A stretch of DNA of 13,537 nucleotides from Bacteroidota bacterium. GTDB lineage: Bacteria; Bacteroidota; Bacteroidia; Bacteroidales; VadinHA17. Positions 6,467-12,134 of this stretch are shown piece after piece. The stretch is taken from NCBI GenBank assembly GCA_030631445.1, contig DAOVLD010000023.1:1-13537 (forward strand), read 5' to 3'. Position 1 is the stretch's first letter; each line of letters starts with the position of its first letter. The notes beneath the pieces were generated by a model, which had not been told where the DNA came from, made no database searches, and worked only from the letters and a program-made list of their open reading frames with translations. The position numbers were made by a program, and so were the translations under genes.

Positions 6467-7873
6467 ATGGATAATAGCAAAGAAAGAGAATTAGTTAAAA
6501 GAATAGCAAAACTTGCCAAACAGAACCAGGAGCTGGAAGAACTTTTAAAGAAACTGCAAAGGAAAAACGAAAAACTTATTCGGGAAAATGAAAATGCAAA
6601 AGCTATCCTGGAAAAGGTATCACCGGACAAACTTGATAAAGAATTATCTGCAGAACAAAAACCCGGATCTCTTAAATTCGAGATGGCTACGGTTTTGTTT
6701 GCTGATATTCATGGGTTCTCGAAAATCTCTGACAAGGTCGATTCTGAAGCACTGATGGATGAACTTGATGAAATAATTTTTGCCTTCAATTCCATTGTTA
6801 AAAAATATAACATTGAAAAAATAAAAACCATCGGTGATACATATATGAGTGCCGGTGGAATACCTGTGAAGAATATCACCAACCCTGTTGATGTTGTTAT
6901 GGCTGCTCTGGAAATGCAAAGTTTTGTTAAGGCCTTTGGTAAAAACGGGAAGGGTAAATCCGGCAAATTCTGGGGACTGAAACTGGGGATCCATACAGGT
7001 CCTGTTACAGCACAATCAGGAGGGAAAAAGAAAATTACATATGATATAAAAGGTGATACGGTAAATACTGCAAGCCGGATTGAATCAGTTGTTGAAGTTG
7101 GGGAGATAATAATATCGGTGATGACATATGAGCTTGTAAAAGAATTTTTTATTTGTGAGTATTATGGAAAATTACCTGTTAAATACAAAGGTGACCTGGA
7201 AATGTATATTGTGAAAGGAATTATACCGGAGCTTTCAGTTGACGGAAAAGGTTTATTACCAAACAAAACATTTAATATTAGATTTGGACTTATACAATTT
7301 ACAGATATTCAGGAAATAATCCTTGATAAACTGGAAAAAGAACTTCCGGAGTATTTATATTATCACAATGTGAAACATACTGTTGATGTAGTTACTGAAG
7401 TGGAATTAATCGGATGGGGCGAAGGTATAACTGACGAGGAAATTCTATTGATGAAAACAGCCGGACTTTTTCATGATGTTGGGCATGTTGTTCAATATAC
7501 TGATCATGAATATCATGGTACATTGATTGCCCGTGAGATGCTCCCCAAATATAATTATAGCCAGGAGCAGATCGATAGAATATGTGACATTATTATGTCT
7601 ACGAAACTTCCACCTGAACCAAAGGATACACTTCAGTCAATAATATGTGATGCAGACCTTGATTACCTTGGAAGGAGTGACTTTATTCCGGTTTCAAACA
7701 CCTTATTCAAAGAACTTAAAGAACAAAATATAATTGGGAAACTGAATGACTGGAATAAATTGCAGGTGAAATTTATTACCGGGCATCAGTATTTTACCAA
7801 AACAGCAAGAAACCTGAGAGAAGTAAATAAACAGAAGCAAATTGAAAGAATCTCAAGTTTAATAGAAGATTAA
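6467..7873 (+). CDS. Soluble class III adenylate cyclase fused to an HD phosphohydrolase domain
   Basis: This 468-residue protein is predicted to make cAMP and may also hydrolyse a phosphoester. Residues 1-48 form a charged coiled coil with no signal peptide or membrane segment. The class III catalytic domain spans about 70-250. Metal-binding Asp80 (FADIHGF) and Asp124 (KTIGDTYM) are present. Lys120 and Asp193 (TYDIKGD) match the adenine-selecting pair, and Asn200/Arg204 (VNTASR) the transition-state pair. Two features differ from the common form: YDIKGD replaces YDIWGD, and TAQSGG replaces the usual AGVVG turn. A linker (250-295) leads to an HD domain with YHNVKHTVDV (299-308), LFHDVGH (335-341; His336-Asp337) and CDADLDYLGR, with Asp395 or 397 as the late metal ligand. 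The same linker and HD start recur in the gene at 12135. The HD substrate is unknown. Confidence 0.88.
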   Translation: MDNSKERELVKRIAKLAKQNQELEELLKKLQRKNEKLIRENENAKAILEKVSPDKLDKELSAEQKPGSLKFEMATVLFADIHGFSKISDKVDSEALMDELDEIIFAFNSIVKKYNIEKIKTIGDTYMSAGGIPVKNITNPVDVVMAALEMQSFVKAFGKNGKGKSGKFWGLKLGIHTGPVTAQSGGKKKITYDIKGDTVNTASRIESVVEVGEIIISVMTYELVKEFFICEYYGKLPVKYKGDLEMYIVKGIIPELSVDGKGLLPNKTFNIRFGLIQFTDIQEIILDKLEKELPEYLYYHNVKHTVDVVTEVELIGWGEGITDEEILLMKTAGLFHDVGHVVQYTDHEYHGTLIAREMLPKYNYSQEQIDRICDIIMSTKLPPEPKDTLQSIICDADLDYLGRSDFIPVSNTLFKELKEQNIIGKLNDWNKLQVKFITGHQYFTKTARNLREVNKQKQIERISSLIED

Positions 7874-7895
7874 CCAGTTGTCAAATATTTAAACA

Positions 7896-7929
7896 GTATG
7901 TGACAAGCCAAACTGACTTTATCACATAC
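7896..7929. other. Inverted repeat between convergent cyclase-HD and porZ genes
   Basis: GTATGTGA (7896-7903) and TCACATAC (7922-7929) are exact reverse complements separated by 18 bases. GCCAAACT (7906-7913) inside the loop could also pair, with one bulge, with AGTTGGC (7934-7940), which would make an interlocked fold. It lies 22 bases past the cyclase stop. There is no following T-tract, so intrinsic terminator function is doubtful. Confidence 0.35.
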
Positions 7930-7958
7930 CTTAAGTTGGCAATATGCGTTATTTTATA

Positions 7959-7996
7959 TTGCCGACTGCCGACTGTGAACTGCCGAGACTGATTAG
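7959..7996. repeat. GCCGACT repeat just 3' of porZ
   Basis: TTGCCGACTGCCGACTGT (7959-7976) is identical to 3897-3914. It continues as GAACTGCCGAGACTGATTAG, a looser version of the same 7-nt theme. It ends about 20 bases before the porZ stop on the minus strand, the same position and orientation as the copy beside the GH3-family gene. A short ACTGCCGATTA remnant at 10379-10389 lies at the stop of rdgB. Confidence 0.65.
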
Positions 7997-8014
7997 TTAC
8001 GAATAAATGAGTTA

Positions 8015-10315
8015 TCAATGAATAAACAGAAGTTTTGTAACATAAGTCTTAGAACCATCTTCATTTGAACAAAAGACAAGATAAACACCGGTTTGTACTC
8101 TGTACCCATTTAAGTTTTTCCCATCCCAAATTGCTTGTCCTCCCAAAGCTGTAGTTTCAAAAACCAGATTGCCTGCTATATCCGTAATTTTTATATTAAC
8201 ATTGGATACAAGCTTTGAAATAGTTATTGGCCCATTGTAATTTTCACGTACCGGATTTGGGAAAACATAAACTTCATTGAAATCATCCCTGCCTGAGGTT
8301 GAAGTACTTCTGAACGAGATTATTCCTTTATCCGTTCCGAAAAACACTTCACCGGTTTTATGATCGAGAGCTATTGAAGTAATACGGTTTGAAAGCAAGG
8401 GACTGTTATTGCTGTTGAAACTGTAAATTTGTTTTGTGCCATCTTCGGAGAGCAGAAATACACCGGCATTTTCTGTGCCTATCCATTTACGGTTAGCACC
8501 ATCAATCTCGATAGCTGTTATAACCTCTGTTCCAAGCATATAATCTGCAAGACCGCTGCCATCATTACGGGGAATTTTTATTCGTTGAGCTACAAAGGAA
8601 TTTTCAGAAAAGACATTTTCGGGAGAATAATATACCAGAGGTCCATGGTCAGTGCCTACCCAGATATTACCATCAATATCTTCAGCAATTGAAAAAATAG
8701 TATTAAAATTTTCTCCTTCAGTATCTTTTACTGAGAATTTACGCCAGTTATCATCATTTGTGTTTTCAAAAGTTCCTTTTTCGTCAAAAGCAAACAGTCC
8801 ATTTCCTTTTGGAAGCACAATCCATTTATGCTCATGTTTTGTTATGAGAATATTTCCCTGCAGAGGTGAATTAATATGATTGCTGTATGGAAGACTAATC
8901 CAGTTGCCATTGTTTGTTTTAACAGAAACAGGGTTATTAACACCTGAATTTGTTACCCAAAGATTATGATTTTTATCAAATTCCATACCGCCGATTCTGA
9001 CATACGGCTCTCCCGGAATCATACTCTCCAGGCTGGAATTTGACGGAGAAAAATGTTCTGCAATTTCACCATTTTCATAAACAAGAATTCCATTGCCCCA
9101 GGTGCCGACATATAAACGGGTGCTGTTTGCCGGATCAATAAGGACATTAACTGCATCATGAACAGAATAGTTAAGGATACTCTCCCATTGTTCATTCTGA
9201 AAAATGAATATTTCCCCGTTTCTATATATACTGCTCCAGGAAGCATCAATACCCCCGCCAACGGCGCAAACCGTACTGTTATCTGCAGCCAGGTCGAAAG
9301 CCCCTGTCGTATACGGACCATTTGGAAAAATTCCATCGAAATAATTTTGTCCCCTGCTTTTAACCAAACCCGAGTTTTGGTCTGCTATCCAAATTATTCC
9401 ATCCATATCAATAATAGCATCCATTGCAAAAGGGGCCCCATATCCGTAGTGGTCAATTTCACGAGCCGGATTTAAGTCTTTATCAAATATCCTCACAATC
9501 TTATCGCTTGAAATGACAAAATAATCCTGACCAGACCGGAAAGAATAATTTTTAAAATCAGATTTGAAGTTAAATAATTGCCTGGTTGTGTCGGTTATTA
9601 TAAAAATTGAGTCGGTTGCGATGTTTTCATTAGTTTGATTTACAAAAATCTTATTCCTGAAGCTGACAATATGATTATAGACATTACCATTATTGGATTC
9701 GGCAATGTTTTTCCATGTTGCATAGAAAAAGAGATTTGGATCGTTATATGGAGCACGAAAAACTCCCTGTTCGGTAGCAGCATATAAATAGACCCCATCG
9801 AAAGCCATATCAAAAACGTTTATTCGGGCGCCTTCATTTCCAATATAATAAGTGTCTTTTATCTCATGTTTTTCAATATTTACCACAACAATTCCGAAAC
9901 TACAGGATAAATATGCATATTCATCCGAAAACAGAATATTGTTAATAGTCTTAAGACCAGGAATTTGTTTTCGTTTAATATCTGACAGATTAATAATCTT
10001 GTTGTCCTGAACAATATCAAGATTTGAGTTTTCATACGCGATAAGAAGCAGGTTTAATTCTTTCGAGAAATTAATAGAACTGATCCCAATATCAGATAAC
10101 CCTTCTACCCTGGATAATTTTTCAAGATTATTTCCGGATATATTGTATTTAAAAACAGATTGTCTGGTAGCACAAAAAACGTTGTCTTCAGACAATGCAA
10201 CTTTTTTTGCATGCATGTAGGGAAGATGGTCTCTCCACTCTCCAATTGCAATCTGACCTTTAATAAATAATAAAGGGAGCAGCAGAAAGATTGAGGATAT
10301 TATTATTTTTTTCAC
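8015..10315 (-). CDS. porZ: PorZ-type type IX secretion system protein (two beta-propellers plus C-terminal domain)
   Basis: PorZ is a cell-surface component of the type IX secretion attachment complex. In Porphyromonas gingivalis it works with the PorU sortase, delivering the anionic LPS that anchors cargo. The 766 residues are close to that protein's length. A signal peptide (KIIISSIFLLLPLLFIKGQ) is followed by IAIGEWRDHLPYMHAKKV, typical of the family. Two-component-regulator-type propeller blades then run through the protein (LYVGTWGNGILVY, NLWVTNSG, GNIWVGTDHGPLVYY, RKWIGTENAGVFLL, VFFGTDKGIISF). A C-terminal domain at about 679-766 (VYVFPNPVRENYNG..., ITDIAGNLV, AIWDGKNLNG, VQTGVYLV) resembles the T9SS sorting domain. 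The start is a GTG (10313-10315), and no in-frame ATG precedes it nearby. rdgB lies 71 bp upstream on the same strand. Family membership is firm; the exact role in this organism is inferred. Confidence 0.85.
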   Translation of the reverse strand: MKKIIISSIFLLLPLLFIKGQIAIGEWRDHLPYMHAKKVALSEDNVFCATRQSVFKYNISGNNLEKLSRVEGLSDIGISSINFSKELNLLLIAYENSNLDIVQDNKIINLSDIKRKQIPGLKTINNILFSDEYAYLSCSFGIVVVNIEKHEIKDTYYIGNEGARINVFDMAFDGVYLYAATEQGVFRAPYNDPNLFFYATWKNIAESNNGNVYNHIVSFRNKIFVNQTNENIATDSIFIITDTTRQLFNFKSDFKNYSFRSGQDYFVISSDKIVRIFDKDLNPAREIDHYGYGAPFAMDAIIDMDGIIWIADQNSGLVKSRGQNYFDGIFPNGPYTTGAFDLAADNSTVCAVGGGIDASWSSIYRNGEIFIFQNEQWESILNYSVHDAVNVLIDPANSTRLYVGTWGNGILVYENGEIAEHFSPSNSSLESMIPGEPYVRIGGMEFDKNHNLWVTNSGVNNPVSVKTNNGNWISLPYSNHINSPLQGNILITKHEHKWIVLPKGNGLFAFDEKGTFENTNDDNWRKFSVKDTEGENFNTIFSIAEDIDGNIWVGTDHGPLVYYSPENVFSENSFVAQRIKIPRNDGSGLADYMLGTEVITAIEIDGANRKWIGTENAGVFLLSEDGTKQIYSFNSNNSPLLSNRITSIALDHKTGEVFFGTDKGIISFRSTSTSGRDDFNEVYVFPNPVRENYNGPITISKLVSNVNIKITDIAGNLVFETTALGGQAIWDGKNLNGYRVQTGVYLVFCSNEDGSKTYVTKLLFIH

Positions 10316-10345
10316 AACAACCAGAAAAAAGGTCTTTATTGATAA

Positions 10346-10367
10346 AAAACAGGGAAAGAACTGTTTT
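10346..10367 (-). terminator. Weak terminator-like hairpin between rdgB and porZ
   Basis: On the minus strand AAAACAG and CTGTTTT form a 7-bp stem around an 8-nt loop, and the 3' arm runs into TTTT, as an intrinsic terminator would. The stem has only two G-C pairs, so it may be leaky or not functional. If active it would separate porZ (GTG at 10315) from rdgB (stop at 10387). Confidence 0.25.
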
Positions 10368-10386
10368 ATTGTATCGGAACTGCCGA

Positions 10387-10971
10387 TTAATAATTACCTT
10401 TTTTTAAAAACCCAACAAGTTTTTTGAACGCGATAGCTCTGTGTGAAATTAAATTTTTTTGTTTAAGTTCCATTTCAGCAAAGGTTTGTGTATACCCTGA
10501 AGGTTGGAATACCGGATCATATCCGAATCCCTCTTGTCCACGTAATGATTTTAATATCATGCCTTCAACTATTCCTTCAAAAGAGTATTCTTTATCATTA
10601 ATTATCAAGGTAATAATAGTACGAAACCTTGCTGTACGGTTCCTGGCATACTTAAGTTCATTAATAACCCGCATAATATTAGCAACAGAATTTTTTTCCG
10701 GACCGGCATATCTCGCTGAGTGAACTCCGGGTTTGCCTTTTAAAGCATCAATTTCCAGTCCGGTGTCATCAGCGAAAACATCCCTGTTAAATATTCTGTA
10801 AATAAAGTTTGCTTTCCGGGAAGCATTTATCTCAAGAGTATCACCTGTTTCAGGAATATCTTCTGAGAAATCCAAATCCTTCAGACTATAAAGTTTAAAA
10901 TTGTCTCCCAACAGGTCTTGAATTTCCCTTAGTTTGTCAGGATTGTTTGTAGCAAAGATCAATTCTTTCAT
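10387..10971 (-). CDS. rdgB: XTP/dITP diphosphatase (RdgB/HAM1 family)
   Basis: This cytosolic house-cleaning enzyme hydrolyses ITP, dITP and XTP to monophosphates so that deaminated purines are not incorporated. From Met at 10969-10971 the protein has 194 residues, the normal family length. It begins MKELIFATNNPDK, with the canonical (T/S)xNxxK motif at 8-13. ETGDTLEINA is at 41-50, ADDTGLE with the catalytic Asp pair at 67-73, GFGYDPVF at 148-155 and SHRAIA at 176-181. A longer frame from a TTG at 10998 would add nine hydrophobic residues. I reject it because the family starts at KxLxFAT and because a TACTTTTG promoter box overlaps that TTG. porZ follows 71 bp downstream. Confidence 0.93.
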   Translation of the reverse strand: MKELIFATNNPDKLREIQDLLGDNFKLYSLKDLDFSEDIPETGDTLEINASRKANFIYRIFNRDVFADDTGLEIDALKGKPGVHSARYAGPEKNSVANIMRVINELKYARNRTARFRTIITLIINDKEYSFEGIVEGMILKSLRGQEGFGYDPVFQPSGYTQTFAEMELKQKNLISHRAIAFKKLVGFLKKGNY

Positions 10972-10995
10972 ATATAGAAGTAAAAAATAAAAAGA

Positions 10996-11003
10996 CAAAA
11001 GTA
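10996..11003 (-). promoter_or_regulatory. Putative -7 box (TACTTTTG) for rdgB
   Basis: On the minus strand TACTTTTG matches TAnnTTTG. Transcription would begin near 10989, leaving a leader of about 18 nt before the ATG at 10971. This favours the short rdgB start. No clear -33 TTTG is seen upstream. Confidence 0.4.
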
Positions 11004-11036
11004 CAATGTAAAAAGTTCACAGGATGAACATCTACC

Positions 11037-11064
11037 ATCTGTCTTTTGCCTTCTGCTTTTTGCC
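11037..11064. repeat. Heptamer array (TTTTGCC/TTCTGCC type), first copy
   Basis: Four consecutive 7-nt units read ATCTGTC, TTTTGCC, TTCTGCT and TTTTGCC. It lies 34 bases upstream of the proposed rdgB promoter box. The same unit in cleaner form recurs at 11182-11202, in the same orientation. Confidence 0.6.
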
Positions 11065-11181
11065 CACAGTGAAATATGCTCCTTCCCTGGTGAAATATTT
11101 TCGTGCCTCAAATTTCACCCCGACACGGTCATTCTTCCCTGCGGGGCAGGCACGGCAGGCGTCGCATTTCATGTGGCAGGC
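11065..11181. other. GC-rich spacer with nested inverted repeats between two heptamer arrays
   Basis: The segment between the two TTCTGCC-type arrays contains GGTGAAAT (11089-11096) and its exact inverse ATTTCACC (11112-11119). CCTGC-GGG-GCAGG (11138-11150) is a compact 5-bp hairpin, followed by further GGCAGG words. It is GC-richer than the flanking genes. I see no supported ORF or known RNA here. Confidence 0.4.
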
Positions 11182-11202
11182 TTCTGCCTTCTGCCTTCTG
11201 CC
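11182..11202. repeat. Perfect heptamer array TTCTGCC x3, 3' of the universal stress protein gene
   Basis: Three identical 7-nt units of TTCTGCC run without interruption, followed by a looser TTTCTTTACATTTACC. The array ends 11 bases before the stop of the minus-strand stress-protein gene, so on that transcript it reads as GGCAGAA repeats in the 3' untranslated region. Confidence 0.75.
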
Positions 11203-11213
11203 TTTCTTTACAT

Positions 11214-12050
11214 TTACCCTCCCATAGCAGAAAATCCGCCTCCTTTACGAAGACTGGCACTCGGATTTATGCACATTACGGGAATCCCTTCCGGATTAGC
11301 AAGAATATTTTGTTCATTTGCCCCAAAGGCATAATCAGCAATACCAATATCCCGGGTTGTCATAATCAGGATAAGGTCAGCATTTATTTCTTTGGCATAG
11401 CTTATAGTTCCTTTCCAGAATTTTGTTTTTGCAGGCGCAGTGTGTATTTCAAATTCTACGTTTCTTGAAGTGAGATATTTTTTTGCAAAAAGCATATTTG
11501 AATTAATACGTCTCTTAAAAACTTTGTCCTTACTATCCTGTGTTATCAGGAAGAATTTTGACTGGTAATTTTTTGCAAGGTAATTTACCCACTGGTTTTT
11601 TTCCTTATTTTCAACTTTAAAGTCAATGGGGAATACGATCTTTTTAAATTTTTTCGACTTCGGGGGTCCCTGAACAATAATAAAAGGAACTTCTGAATGC
11701 ACAATAACCTTAAGCGCCCAGCTTCCGGTTAATTTCTGAACACCTTTTATGCCGTGAGTTCCCATAATAACCAGGTCGGCATTGGTATCCTTTGCTGCTT
11801 CACCAATAGCAGTAAAAATACTGCCCGTTTTTACTACTACTTTTGGCTTGAGAAAATGTTTTGTAAAAGTATTCTCGGCAATTTCATTACATTTTTCAAA
11901 TGCCGGATCATATTGCGAATCATTATCGATAATATGAACAATTGCAATATCGTCACCTGTATTTTTTGCAACTAAAAGTGCATGTTGAAGTGCATAATCT
12001 GCAACCTCGGTAAAATCGTGTGGAACTAAAATAGTATGTCGCTTTTCCAT
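11214..12050 (-). CDS. Universal stress protein with two tandem UspA domains
   Basis: Universal stress proteins are cytosolic nucleotide-binding proteins induced by stress and starvation; molecular roles vary. The 278 residues hold two UspA folds. Domain 1 (about 5-127) begins HTILVPHDFTEVADYALQHAL and ends MGTHGIKGVQKLTGSWALKVIVHSEVPFIIV. Domain 2 (about 136-268) begins KIVFPIDF. The GTHG...GS stretch at 97-110 resembles the ATP-binding G-x2-G-x9-G-S motif but has 8 residues in the second gap. The equivalent stretch of domain 2 (TTRDIGIADYAFGAN) lacks it, as is common when only one domain binds nucleotide. A Gly-rich tail (RKGGGFSAMGG) closes the protein. It is divergent from the membrane cyclase with 84 bp between starts; no clear promoter is seen for it. 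Confidence 0.88.
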   Translation of the reverse strand: MEKRHTILVPHDFTEVADYALQHALLVAKNTGDDIAIVHIIDNDSQYDPAFEKCNEIAENTFTKHFLKPKVVVKTGSIFTAIGEAAKDTNADLVIMGTHGIKGVQKLTGSWALKVIVHSEVPFIIVQGPPKSKKFKKIVFPIDFKVENKEKNQWVNYLAKNYQSKFFLITQDSKDKVFKRRINSNMLFAKKYLTSRNVEFEIHTAPAKTKFWKGTISYAKEINADLILIMTTRDIGIADYAFGANEQNILANPEGIPVMCINPSASLRKGGGFSAMGG

Positions 12051-12134
12051 ATCAAATAATTAGGTTAATTTCTATACTAACAATTTTTGCTATATTTATG
12101 AAGTGCTGAAAAACCCAATATGGGTATACAAGAT

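Noticed and set aside
6644..7015. 123-codon open frame antisense to the cyclase
   Set aside because: It is a shadow of a well-supported catalytic domain, with no recognisable protein features.
6467..7873. Guanylate rather than adenylate cyclase
   Set aside because: Lys120 and Asp193 match the adenine-selecting pair; guanylate cyclases usually have Glu and Cys at these positions. Biochemistry could still surprise.
10972..10998. N-terminal extension of rdgB from a TTG at 10998
   Set aside because: It would add nine hydrophobic residues absent from the family, and a TACTTTTG promoter box overlaps the TTG. The ATG at 10971 gives the canonical start.
11103..11468. 121-codon open frame on the plus strand
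   Set aside because: It runs across the GC-rich spacer and antisense to the stress-protein gene. Its composition is low-complexity (PSAFCLSLHLPS...) and it shows no domain or promoter.
12120..12134. Alternative start of the membrane cyclase at ATG 12120
   Set aside because: It is in frame but puts an acidic MGIQD before the basic signal-peptide start. ATG 12135 (MKFLRKK) is a better signal-peptide N-terminus. The choice is not certain.
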